Of a stretch of DNA of 60,000 nt, positions 33,429-44,126 are shown in pieces. The stretch comes from Strigamia acuminata. Taxonomy: Eukaryota; Arthropoda; Chilopoda; Geophilomorpha; Linotaeniidae. The notes beneath the pieces are model-generated. The model searched no databases and was not told the DNA's origin. It was given only the letters and a program-made list of their open reading frames with translations. Location of the stretch: contig OX442318.1 of NCBI GenBank assembly GCA_949358305.1, positions 15,050,517-15,110,516 on the forward strand. Direction: 5' to 3'. Position 1 is the first letter of the stretch. Each line of letters opens with the position of its first letter. Both the position numbers and the translations under genes were made by a program.

Positions 33429-34094
33429 GTACGAACCATTTTAAAACCCTTACAATTTCTATTGCTTTTTATCAAGTTTTTATATTTTTAATATTGCATA
33501 GAGTTTTTAATTGGCGAGCTTACAGCAAAGCCAGTCCTTTTCGAAAAATGTTTGTTGATGTTCAGTGATTTCTTAAGTACTTAGTACTTTGGATGTTTTT
33601 GTTAAACCAGGCAGTGTAGAAATTTGTTTATGCCAAGAGTTGACTGCATAAGAATTAACCTACTTAAGAGCTAGCATGCCCAAGCTAAATTGAAAATAAA
33701 AGATTCTCATAATAGAGCTAACATGGACAAGAGCTAAATCGAAAAATGGTCGGGGATTGAATGCCCAAATCATACACTACAGGGTGTTCCACAAAACTTG
33801 ATCTTTACAATTTAAGATAAACATTAAGGAAACATCCGTATCATTTTTTTGCAAAAAAATTCTCTTACAATAGATTATTGATTACACATTTTACACACTA
33901 ACTAACATTATAGTGCTCTACATCATTTTTAATTGGAAATTAATGTCTATCTTTAACCACCTCAAAGCTAACAGTAAAAATTCAAGTTGGCCATCTGTAG
34001 AAACAGTTAAAACAATTGAAGATGTTTAAGAATGTTGATGAACAGAATTCCTATCTTTGTTAATGTTAATGGACAACAATTTGAGGCTGCCGCG
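33429..34094 (+). other. Intron 10, 5' part
   Basis: AT-rich without coding signal. A TACAGGGTGTTCC word at 33779 looks like one end of the TACAGGGTG MITE family, but no partner end is seen, so it is probably a truncated copy. Confidence 0.4.
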
Positions 34095-35143
34095 TACTGG
34101 GAGCAACATTCTTAAGAGCAACAGTTGAAATTAGGTCTAAAATTGGTTAAGAGCAACATTGCTCTTAGACATTATAAAAAAATGACGTGGAGCAACAGTT
34201 GTAGTTGCGTATAATAATGACTAAGAGCAAATTCGATATTATTTGGGATTGCTCTTAGACATTATAAGAAAATGACGTGGAGCAACAGTTGTAATCATGA
34301 CTAAGAGCAACATTTGTATTATTTGGGATTGCGAATTAAGTCACGTCGTGTTGCCCACCCTAACGTATGGGTGTTTGTTGACACCTTCAGGTCGATGGAG
34401 CACGCGTACGCGAGAAAGCACACACAATTGCTAGAAGGAGTTATTTCCCGCTGAGAACGTAAGATGAAATACGTCCTGACGATCGAAGGGTGCTGCGCGT
34501 GACGGAGAAGTACCGAACAGGTTTGATGAGCATCCCAGATGTTCTCCTCCGGATGATGCTCATGACATCAAGCTTTGGCGGTACTATCCACGGCCAGCAG
34601 GCAGCTGCGTGTGCTGCTACGCGCCGGGAGAACATTGTGTCCGTCGAGGTAGTTGACGTTGCAGCAGACTTAGCCCATGTGGAATCGGATGAGGAGCATG
34701 ATGAGGGTGCTAATTAAGCCACAGGACAGGGCCTGTGTGTGGTTTGTCTATTAACTGACAGAAACACCGCCATGCTGCCCTGCGCGCATTTATTCTTCTG
34801 CGCAGCCTGCAGCGAGCGTGTAATGGCCATTGCACTCACAGAGGGGAGACCTGCAACGTGCCCTTACTGTCGAGCTAATGTCCAGTCCACACTCCGTTTA
34901 TTTATGTAGAGTTCCTTAGTCATTCAAGAAAATTAAAACATTAAAAAAAATTATGGTGTTGCTCTTGATCATTATATTTACATGACTATTAGCAACATAT
35001 TTAACATGCCTAAGGACAACATGCAAAAATTTCTGGTGTTGCTCTTGGTCATTATATTTATATTACGAAGAGCAGTGTTGCTGTTAGACATTTTTTTAAC
35101 ATGACGAAGGGCAATGTTGCCCTTAGGCATGTTGCTCCCAGTA
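34095..35143 (+). mobile_element. 1.05 kb inverted-end element carrying a RING-finger ORF
   Basis: It starts TACTGGGAGCAACAT and ends with the exact inverse ATGTTGCTCCCAGTA. GAGCAACA-type words recur below both ends in opposite orientation, and a 45-bp block (TGCTCTTAGACATTATAA to GGAGCAACAGTTGTA) is present twice on the left. The middle (34380-34910) is GC-richer than the flanks and encodes the RING protein in the + sense. No transposase is seen, and I could not fix a target duplication or superfamily. Confidence 0.72.
34526..34909 (+). pseudogene. IAP-type RING-finger protein, interrupted by one in-frame stop
   Basis: The ATG at 34526 begins 63 codons ending in an acidic stretch (VESDEEHDEGAN), then a TAA at 34715-34717. 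The same frame continues with a RING finger: CVVC, then CAH, C, C and CPYC (C-x2-C, C-x-H-x3-C-x2-C, C-x2-C). It ends in a short tail (STLRLFM) and TAG at 34909. The HLFFC order and short hydrophobic tail resemble the C-terminal RING of inhibitor-of-apoptosis proteins, which act as ubiquitin ligases. The single stop makes it a pseudogene, a readthrough product, or a RING-less short ORF. There are no introns. Confidence 0.72.
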
Positions 35144-35690
35144 CAGCGCCCCAATTTGAGCACGATTTAATGTTTTTTTTAATTTTTTATTTCGTATTAG
35201 GCATTGCTACACTGCAATACATTTTGATTGATACACCCAACTTCGTTTTTACACATTTTATTTTGATTTATAAATTTTTTTATAAAGTACATAGTAGCTG
35301 CATTCAAAAGTCGTTTTTGGTGTTTGTGTTTGCTTTTGTCTTTTAACACCACAAAACAAAACTAAAAACACGTACAACACTCTTTTGAATACAACTTTTT
35401 GAATGCAGCTATAACTTAGTTTTTTACATGGTTTCTTTATACGATTTTTCTAGAACACATCTACCGTGTAAAAACGAAATCGGGTGTACTTATTTGGAGC
35501 CAACAAATAAAGTTAAAATCAGATAAAAATTACTTTCTTTTTTACAAAATGGTTGACTATGATTCCAAGGTCAAAGGTCAAATTTTATGATATTATTAAA
35601 ATCACCACTTAACACTTCCTATTTGACTGTTTCAACTGATATTTGAATTTCTAGTCTGTTCTTCTGTAATTTGCCTGCCATACTTTAAAG
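35144..35690 (+). other. Intron 10 stretch with small TA-flanked MITE
   Basis: Mostly featureless AT-rich intron. At 35295-35411, TAGCTGCATTCAAAAG and its inverse TTTTTGAATGCAGCTA form the ends of a 117-bp MITE flanked by TA. Confidence 0.6.
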
Positions 35691-35800
35691 CAGTGTTTCT
35701 CAAACTGTGGGGCACGCCTCACTGGTGGGGCGCAACAATGTTCAATCACTTCGTCGCCCACAAAAAAAAATTGGATCACCGGCAAATCCACTTTTTTTCT
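35691..35800. mobile_element. Truncated hAT-type end
   Basis: CAGTGTTTCTCAAACTGTGG is a widespread hAT terminal sequence. No matching right end follows, so only about 100 bp of the element is supported. Confidence 0.6.
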
Positions 35801-35959
35801 TAAAATTATTTCTTTTAAATTTTTTTCCAATTCCAACTAACTGCCTATAATTGTTTCCTTGATTTTGAGCATTTTTGGAGTCTTGTTGGTTCTTGTGACA
35901 TTTATTACTGCCACAAATCTACCATCAGATAGTTCAAACTTTATTATGATTGTTTACAT

Positions 35960-36162
35960 CAGGGGTCGGCAAGTAAATTTGAGTGGGGTCCGGATACTAG
36001 CGAAAATTTTTTTCGAGGTCCAGAAAAAGACAACAAAATAAAAGAAAAAGAACACAAAAAACACCAAAAACACCAAAAAAAAACAAAAGAATCAAAAAAA
36101 CACCAAAAATACCAAAAAAATATATAATAAAAAATATCTGGCGGTCCAAGTTTCGACCGCTG
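35960..36162. mobile_element. hAT-type MITE, 203 bp
   Basis: It starts CAGGGGTCGGCAAG and ends GTTTCGACCGCTG. A perfect 8-bp duplication GTTTACAT flanks it (35952-35959 and 36163-36170). The interior is a run of CACCAAAAA words. The CAGGGGTCGGCAA start is typical of hAT elements. Confidence 0.92.
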
Positions 36163-36542
36163 GTTTACATATTACACCCTCTATAGAATTAGTTTCAAAC
36201 TAACAACAAACTAAATGGCGCTTTAACTAATTGACCTGATATAATTGCCCTTAAACTCGTAATGCCTTGAACCAAAGCTTATGCTTTCAAGGATTAACTT
36301 AATGACACGCTTTGATTGGTTCAGAGATATATTTATCAAACAGTCGGGTCTGTCTATTTTAATAAAACGGATGCGGTTAGATTGGAGTGATCAAAGGGGA
36401 CCACATCTCCTTGTTAAAAAAAACCCTCGAGAAGATTGTAAAAACAGTGTCGAGCTAACATGTGTTGTGGAAATGAACCTGCATCAATAGATCTCAATCA
36501 AACACAGTATGCCATTAAAATAATACATTCATATTATACAAG

Positions 36543-37470
36543 TTAAATTCAAAATACCTGGGACATGAACTTGTAATGTTCACGATGAAAACAAATATTT
36601 AATGGAAAAATAATACACAAAGTATTAATACAATGGAAAAAATTCTTATGTGGAATTGTATCTCTAATATACTTGTACAGGGTGTCTTGCCGAACGCCTT
36701 ACCAGGTGAATTATTTCATAATCATGTTAATTCAAAAAAACTTTTGATTATGAATTGAAGTAAATGACATGTGACGAATTCAATGAAACATGTTAAATTC
36801 ATGTGACATTGTTGCATCACTGTTTTGCAACTCGTAACTTTTAAACCAACAATGCTACGCAAAAAATGTCAGTTGCAAAGTTGTAGAGCACCATCTAATT
36901 AGTCTAGAACTGTTTTTAAAAAAATTATCTCTGACTGAAAAGTTTTGAGAAAAAAAGGTTTGAAATGTTAGTCTGCTCAGCTTTGTAACCTAAAACTATC
37001 ACGTGGAATGTATTTCCAAAATAAATTATTTTCTTTCTTTTGTTTTTCCTCTCTTTTACTTACAAGTATGACCCAATAAAGTGTCCTAATTGAGGATTAG
37101 CTTAGTTGCCTCAATAGTTTTAGGTTACAAGGCTGAGTTACAAAGCTGAGTAGACCAATGTTTCAAACCTTTTTTTTTCAAAACTTTTCAGTTAGAGATA
37201 ATTTCTTTAAGAACAGTTTTAGACTAATTAGATGCTGCTCTACAACTTTGCAATTGACGTTTTTTAAAAAAAAATATTAGATAGAAGTAGAATAAATCTC
37301 ATTATTTTTTTATAACCTTAAATAAAAATACCTGGGACATGTAAAATAAGAATAAAAAAACCTGGGGCATGGGTTCCAAAAGGTAGAAATTAGTCCAAAG
37401 TAGCCATATTTTGTAGAAATAAAGTTATAATCATGTCCTAATTTGCAATTTTGTATGATATAATCACTTT
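36543..37470. repeat. Dispersed repeat copy split by a nested foldback element
   Basis: The outer parts 36543-36670 and 37290-37470 match 23880-24000 and 24110-24255. Between them, starting TACAGGGTG at 36676, is another element whose inverted arms (about 36858-37011 and 37115-37263) share AGTTGTAGAGCA and AAAACTTTTCAGT-type blocks. This shows nested insertion. The right end of the inner element is not clear. Confidence 0.65.
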
Positions 37471-37897
37471 TAGCCTATTGAGACTATACCTGTAGTTTGT
37501 ACTCAAACAATGGCTCCAGGCTATTTTTATTGAAATGCATGTGAAAATTGTTGAAAACATACAGAAAACAAAACAATACGTGAAATATCAAGAGAACTTC
37601 TGTTGGTAGAATTATCAACCAATTCAAATAACTAGCTTACTTGCAATTAGGAAATCAACTTGCAAACCAAAGATAACTTTAAAACAAGGTGACAAAAGTT
37701 TGTACAAGATTATAAAATCTGATTGCCATTCATCAGCATCTGCAGTTATTAAAAAATGGTCATCTGCTATGAAATCTACAGTTTCTACTTATACAACTGG
37801 GAGGTGTATCCATGATTTGGGCTACTCGTAAGTTCAAAACTAAGCCATGATGTAGAGTAAAATGAATAAATAGTAAACAACTAGAATTACACAGGAA

Positions 37898-38006
37898 AAC
37901 ACCGCTCAACATCATCCAAGCAACAAACGCTAACATCCAGCCCACAGATAAAACACCGCTCAACATCATCCAAGCAACAAACGCTAACATCCAGCCCACA
38001 GATAAA
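37898..38006. repeat. 54-bp tandem duplication
   Basis: A unit beginning AAAACACCGCTCAACATC and ending AGCCCACAGAT is repeated twice without visible change. Confidence 0.9.
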
Positions 38007-38039
38007 ACTGTTGTGCCTCTATAGAGAGGAATGCACCTT

Positions 38040-38920
38040 GTTTTAGCGATTTCATTTTAGCGACAGAAAATTCGCTAAAATGGTGTGGTTGCTAAAATGG
38101 GGTTTCTCCAAAATGAGTTCGCTAAAACGACGTGGTCGCAAAAAAATTCCAGCCCATTAAATGTGTGGGTATTGAATACAAACTAGCTGGCATAACATTT
38201 TTTTTTGGTTTGGTGAGACGCTAAAAGTGGATCCCGTCCAGCCACATTAGCCTTGTTTGTCGTGGGAGGAGCGGTTGCATCGAGAGGCGGGGACCTGTCG
38301 GTGTCGAAGAGAGACGGTTTTTCGGAGGCCTGGGGTGTTGCTGGCGAGGTCATGGGAGATGGTGGCTGTCGCGAGTGCCCCTCGTGCACAGAAGATGTGC
38401 CGCTGCCCTGTTGGACCATCTTAGAAGAGACTGCAGAGACGAAACGTGGTGGAGAGGCAGACGGGGATCCGTCGGTCCCAGGTCCCAGCGATGCCGTGGT
38501 AATGGCCGTTGTATCATGACGATAAGTGGATGGAAAGAGTGTCGGGGGGCGAGGAGCAACCGGGGCTCGACCGGAGACGAAAGGACGACGACGACTGCCT
38601 CAAGGGAAAAAGTTGGAGAGTGGTGTTGTCGTGGCCAATACAGGACTTGTGGTGAGGGACGTGCCATTGTTGTCCTGGTCGTGCCGGACGTACAACTGGG
38701 TCAGGATGATGAGAATGCTCGCTACGGCACCCGCTCAGAGCAAGCGCTCTGCGAACTACAGAATGATGTGGCTAAATTCGCTAAAATAGTGTGGTCGTTA
38801 AAATGGGGTTTTGCTAAAACGTGTCCTCTGCTGCGGAAATGTGATCTCATTTTCGCTAAAATGAGATTGCTCAGATGGGCCTTAATAATTAAAATTTGCT
38901 AAAACGGGCATCGCTAATAA
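38040..38920. other. GC-rich insert bracketed by CGCTAAA-type repeats
   Basis: Blocks of TTCGCTAAAATGGTGTGG (38070-38100) and TTCGCTAAAATAGTGTGG (38777-38795) flank about 600 bp of much GC-richer DNA. The insert has open frames on both strands, S/T/P-rich on the minus strand. I recognise no domain. The frame pattern does not single out a coding strand. It may be captured genomic DNA inside a non-autonomous element. Confidence 0.45.
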
Positions 38921-40096
38921 GGAGGGATCCGTTAGAGAGGCGTTCATGTCCTGAAACAAACGCTGGAGGGATCAACTTTAATCTCTGAGACATCAACGAA
39001 AACCCTAAATTCAGCCCAAACTAAAGGCTGGGCGCAAAAACCCTACCATTAATCAGGCGATAGATGAAAGAGGAAATTGACCGCAACCTTAACCCGTAAG
39101 GTTAAAAAGCTGATTTAGTGTTTGCTTAAACACTGCAACTGCAGCAGCCATTTTATTTTCGTGAGCTGTCTGCTTGGAAAACATAAAGCAAGTGATTCCC
39201 AGCAGCTGGAATGCACATTGCAACGAAAAAGCTCTTTGATAAGAACAAATAACTGTTCATATCAGTAATACTTATTACAGAGTGAATAAATCACGAGAGG
39301 CATTACAACACATTGCCAATCGTGGAAAATATGATGAATAACGATAATGCTAAAAGAAACAATACATTTGTGTTGTCTACAAATCAAGAACATAGGTTGT
39401 GAGGCTAACATCAGGGTACAATATCAAACAAGGGGTTAGTCAACACTGAACAGTAATATTAAAGATCATTGCCGACGAACGTCAGCACATTAAACCGGAA
39501 ACGTGTGCTTGGCAGTAAACTCAAAATGAATGATGACTCAATCACCAAAAAGAAATAATAAACATTGTTAAAAAATAATAAGCATTGTTAAGAAATAATA
39601 AGCATTGTTAAGAAATAAATGGTCTTTGTTCAAATCTTATAATATTCGAAATTAAATAAACAGAAAATTATATTGTTTGATGAGTCAAACATTACTTGCC
39701 CTTACTCAAAGTGCAGAAAACCAGCAAACACAACTGGAAATACTTGGTAGCTAAACATTTGGCAAAGACAGAGAGGACTCGCCCATGACCCAATAAAAAA
39801 TTTAATTCTTGAAATTAAAGATTAAAATTCCTAAAAATTAGAATCTATGCCGAAGTCAAAGTAATGGTGATTTTGACTAATGTAAACATGCCTTTCTCTA
39901 CCTGCAATATTCTCTTCTTAAGGCAAAATGGTGTAAACGTTAGTATTATTGGTCTCTGTCTGGCAAAAATAGTGATTCCAGGCAGTGAGAAATGAAAAAC
40001 ATAAGAAATTTTTTAACGAAGGCCAATTTATAAAAAGATGCAGTGCACAGAATGGAAAAAGACGGAACACTAATTATTGTTTTCTATTTTTTTTAG
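38921..40096 (+). other. Intron 10, 3' part: nothing but a small tandem repeat
   Basis: At 39546-39620 a roughly 20-bp unit (AAATAATAAGCATTGTTAAG) is repeated about four times. Otherwise no recognised feature. It ends in the exon 11 acceptor TATTTTTTTTAG. Confidence 0.5.
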
Positions 40097-40320
40097 ATGA
40101 CGACCAGGAACCCGAGAAACAGTCTAAAACATCAGATCAGTCCTCAAATGATTCAGATTTAAAAGTTGAAATTCGAACCTCTTCTTCCATGTCTAATAAT
40201 GGCAGCGAGCCTTGGGATGAAAGTAGTGAAGATGTGTCCAAACAACGCTCAAGTAACGGGGGTCACGACTTATTTCGATATTCAAATGACTTTATTGATT
40301 CACATTTTCCTCCTAAACTG
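40097..40320 (+). CDS. kirrel: KIRREL-like gene, exon 11 (cytoplasmic, acidic/serine-rich)
   Basis: It encodes DDDQEPEKQSKTSDQSSNDS to DFIDSHFPPKL. It is polar, low in complexity, and weakly conserved in the family. It enters in phase 1 and ends in phase 0 at GTAACT. Read-through into the intron would give a short alternative end (stop near 40389), but the matching exon 12 makes splicing the better model. Confidence 0.85.
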
Positions 40321-40821
40321 GTAACTATTTTATTTTTATATGTTACATTTTTTGATAGGTGGATTATGTCAGGGCCGAACTGGGTATAAACTTACAAGAG
40401 GAGCATATGAATAAGACACCGACAGATTGTTGCAATATTAAATGTGAAGGATTGTTATGTCATGCTGAATGAGATCCCGAAATAATTTCATTCCATAACA
40501 AATGATGAAATGACATCAATGAATATCAAATGAAAAAATTCAAATTGGATCTTGGAACTATTTTTTACCTAGCAGCTGATTGCTCAGATTGGATAAATAC
40601 AAATAAAATAGTGCCAACTTTCAGCTCATTGTCTACATTGTTGGCTGTTTATGGAATTAATTTATTTCGGGATCTCATTCAGCATGACATAACAATCCTT
40701 CACATTAAATATTGCAACAATCTGTGAGTGTCTTATTCATGTGCTCCCCTTGTTAGTACCCGGGAATCTGGATGGGGTTGAGCCACAGGGACAGGCTACG
40801 GTGGGTCAGGGGCGGACCACG

Positions 40822-41818
40822 GTAAGCACATCATTGTTTGAAGGCATTTTGGCATTGCTGGAAAACTCTCACTAAAATAAATGAAAATATTCTCAAAAGA
40901 GACATAATTAAACTCTAGATTGAGCAAAAAAATACCCCTGTATGATGCATAGTTTACTAGTAATCTGCTTTTGAATACAACACTAGTGTTCAAAAAGTTT
41001 GGAATAGTGAAAATTATGTTCAAAAAGCTGAAATAATAAAAATCATCTTCAAAAAATTTGGAATAATGAAAATCATGTTCAAAAAGTTTGGAATAATGAA
41101 AATCATGTTTAAAAAGTTTGGAATAATTATTTTTAATACTAAGTGACATTATTAGATTCATTATGAGATGATTCCACCATCAGATCATGTGATACTAAGA
41201 CCATTATGTTATATTTACATGGCTCTTTACATGTAATGTGAATTTTTGTAGCAAAATCTGTTACAATAGGTTCAAGCAAACAACTGATCTTCAGCTGTAA
41301 AAATGAAAAAATTTTCAAAAATTTTACAGTCAGCATCGGAATTTACAGCTCCTCAGATGAAACTCAAGCTCCTTGTGTTATTATAATCGAAACAGCTCTG
41401 CATCATTAATTTAACAAAAAATTTTCAAGTTTGTTGTAAGCCATCTGGGTGGCTACGTAGTTTCATGTTTGAGTCTCCAAGTTTTTCCAGGATTATTATT
41501 ATTTTCATTATTCAAACTTTTTGAACATGATTTTTATTATTCCAAACTTTTTGAACATGATTTTCATCATTCCAAACTTTTTGAACATGATTTTCATTAT
41601 TCCAAACTTATTGAACACTAGTGTTGTATTCAAAAGCAGATTACTAGAAAACTATGCATCCTACAGGGATATTTTTTTGCTCAATCTAGAGTTAAATTAT
41701 GTCTTTTTTGAGAATATTTTCATTTATTTTAGTGAAAGCTTTCCACAATGCCAAAATGCCTTCAAACAATGATGTGCTCATGAAAATTTTGATTCCAAAC
41801 TTTCTGAACTGACTGTAT
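40822..41818. mobile_element. Foldback element, about 1 kb
   Basis: The inverted arms 40822-41125 and 41515-41818 share AGCACATCATTGTTTGAAGG, ATTAAACTCTAGATTGAGCA and ACAACACTAGTGTT as complements. The inner arm ends hold a 30-bp tandem unit (AAAAAGTTTGGAATAATG type). The right end CTGACTGTATA looks Tc1/mariner-like. No transposase. Confidence 0.72.
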
Positions 41819-41968
41819 AACAAATGAAACAATTTTTACACACCTTTTCATCAAAATTGTTTTTTTTTTTAAAATCCTATTTCAAAAGTTAGCTGTATTA
41901 CACAATGGATTAAGCACTCAAGATCACAAAAAAATGACCAAAACATTTATGAGTTACAAAAAATCGAT

Positions 41969-42250
41969 GATTTTTACAAGAAAATCGGTGATTTTTGCAA
42001 GAAAATCGGTGATTTTTGCAAGAAAATCGGTGATTTTTGCAAGAAAGTCGGAGATTTTTGCAAGAAAGTCGGTGATTTTTGCAAAAAAGTCGGTGGTTTT
42101 TGCAAGAAAGTCTGTGATTTTTGCAAGAAAGTCTGTGATTTTTGCAAGAAAGTCTGTGATTTTTGCAAGAAAGTCGGTGATTTTTGCCAGAAAATCGGTG
42201 ATTTTCGCCAGAAGATCGGTGATTTTTGCCAGACGATCGGTGATTTTTGC
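41969..42250. repeat. 21-bp minisatellite upstream of exon 12
   Basis: About 13 copies of GATTTTTGCAAGAAARTCGGT. A period of seven codons leaves long open frames on both strands; these are artefacts of the repeat. It ends about 235 bp before exon 12. Confidence 0.95.
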
Positions 42251-42485
42251 AGATATTTGTTTGTGTAAATACTTCTAGATAAAATAACTTCCAAATAAGT
42301 GACTGAGGATTAAACATTTGGTGTTTATTCGTAACTTTATGGTATTTTTTCTCCAATTTTAGTAAAATTAATCACAAAAATATTTACTGCTACTCCTCGG
42401 AGGCGCGTAACTGGCCCATCAATCACAAGCGCAACATGCAAGAACTTTATTTTGCTGAAAGTTTTTTGTTAATTTATATTTCTAG

Positions 42486-42794
42486 GAGGCGCATAACAAC
42501 AATGGCTATATTCCATATGTGGATTATCAACGGGATTACACACCTCCAACGACATTTGCGATTACTTGTAATACCAGTCAGACTTTAGATAATGGTATCA
42601 ACTCAAGATATCTAGCAGGATTTGCTAATCTTTGCAACAATTCTTCAAACACCTTTCTGCCTCAACCCACATCGACTTTTATGGTTGGTCGTGCAACACC
42701 AGCTGCTCAAGTGCCGAGACATCCTAATGGCAGTCAGTATATTATGGCACCACAAGTGCCCGTTAAACCTGGAACGCTAGCAACTCATGTTTGA
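42486..42794 (+). CDS. kirrel: KIRREL-like gene, exon 12 (cytoplasmic tail, stop)
   Basis: The acceptor is TATTTCTAG. It encodes EAHNNNGYIPYVDYQRDYTP, a tyrosine-rich motif of the kind phosphorylated in this family, and ends TLATHV followed by TGA. A C-terminal T-H-V is the PDZ-binding end known from KIRREL proteins, which bind ZO-1-type scaffolds. Confidence 0.94.
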   Translation, partial: EAHNNNGYIPYVDYQRDYTPPTTFAITCNTSQTLDNGINSRYLAGFANLCNNSSNTFLPQPTSTFMVGRATPAAQVPRHPNGSQYIMAPQVPVKPGTLATHV

Positions 42795-44126
42795 TGTGTT
42801 CTGTGAATAGTTTAGAAGACAAAAATTAGCTTCACAGCAATGTGAGGCAGAAAATAAGCAGGCAGAATATGCTGTTATCACAAGCTTTAATCAAAGTCGT
42901 GTGAGGTTTGCTACAATTTGAAGATAGAGAAAATTGTGGTAGTGCCATTTTGCTTCCCATTTAGTTTTTATTTTAACTTCTATTTTTCTTTTTTAACTTC
43001 AAGTTTAGAGTTTTATGTTTGTTGGTGATAATTCAAAAGACATAATGATGTGCATCAAGTTTATAATGAATTAACTATTGTGACAAACGAAAATAATGTA
43101 TACAGTTTTCTGGATACAGCTTATACTTCAGGCAAACCATGTTGGAAAAAACAGATTCATATTTTTTTTAAAGCAAGCAACTACATTTTTCAAGAAGATG
43201 GCAATATAAAAATCCTTAGGTGAAGAATTCTAAAGAATTACAGGTTTTAATAAAATCATAATACGTGGAGATATTTAATAATTCCAAAAAGCATTCACCT
43301 TAGATCATATGCTTCTGTTCATTCACATTGCATTTCACAAGATAATATTTGATCATGATACAGTGTTTTTGTTTAAATACTTTATTCTAATAAACAACTT
43401 CTATAAAATGATATGATTTACTTGTGAAATAACTGACTTGATTTTTGTGTACTGTTGAATGAAAGTTAAAATAGTGATTCTGTGATTTAAATAATATTTT
43501 AAAATTTTTCAATTATCTACTGAACTTATTTATAATTTTCTTCAGTTGAAAAATTATTTCTGTTGAATCAGGAACTACAATAGTTTAGATTAACATACAT
43601 TTTGGATGCTCCTCTTCTATTTTTCACAATGAATGTATAAAGAAATGTAATTTTTTGTTTATATTGTATGTTGAGCATTCAGGCTTATCATCTTATTACT
43701 GATATTGTTTTTAATAAAAAGAGTAAACAAATTAATGTTTTGGCTTTTTGGCATATTGCTTTTTCACGGTTTGTGAACCTTTTAAGTGCCGTTTGTGGCT
43801 GTTACTTTACTAAGTTACTGACCGGCTTGTTGGGAGCGGCAACGGGAATGCGTGTTTCTGCCAGCCCTGGACCGTGGCAAGCTGGAAGAAATAAGGAAGA
43901 AAAGATAAAGAATAATTTTCCTCACCTGATCTTGTAGTGAATTGCCGAGATTGAATTCATTCTTGAAACTTATGGAAAATAAACGAATTTGCTGCCCTGA
44001 ATAGGTGCAGCAATGAGCAGACAATAAATCCATAGCTAGTGTGCTAAAGCACATGAGAACCAAATTTATTTTAAAGTTAAGATCTATCAAAAACATACAG
44101 ATAAGAGAGAAAAATTCACATTACTT
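42795..44126 (+). other. 3' UTR and flank of KIRREL-like gene
   Basis: No further coding signal. AATAAA occurs at 43389-43394 and again near 43710, so the transcript probably ends in one of these areas. The TR-GAG element inserted at 44127 lies downstream. Confidence 0.6.

Larger units (their letters stand above)
2121..42794 (+). other. kirrel: Gene span: KIRREL / Kirre-Roughest / SYG-1-like Ig cell-adhesion receptor
   Basis: Twelve coding exons: 2121-2238, 16964-17152, 17220-17342, 23461-23567, 30295-30499, 30856-30970, 31045-31187, 32632-32886, 32951-33247, 33318-33428, 40097-40320, 42486-42794. Donor and acceptor phases agree at every junction and the total is 2196 nt (731 aa), close to human KIRREL1 (about 757 aa). 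The order is signal peptide (1-39), five C2-type Ig domains (about 40-143, 144-247, 248-333, 334-418, 419-517), membrane helix in 518-554 and a cytoplasmic tail ending T-H-V. All five cysteine pairs are present. In this family such receptors sit at cell contacts (slit diaphragm, synapse, muscle fusion) and pair with nephrin-type partners. Intron 1 holds a Ty3 element in antisense. The family call is firm; strict orthology is not. Confidence 0.92.

Noticed and set aside
40321-40389. Alternative C-terminus by reading through exon 11
   Set aside because: A consensus donor, a phase-matched exon 12 and the T-H-V ending make splicing much more likely. An intron-retained minor form cannot be excluded.
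40805-40820. hAT-like CAGGGGCGGACC end
   Set aside because: No partner end or 8-bp duplication could be found.
41934-42356. Long open frames on both strands over the 21-bp repeat
   Set aside because: A 21-bp period without stops opens all copies at once. The heptad protein repeats are a by-product of the minisatellite.
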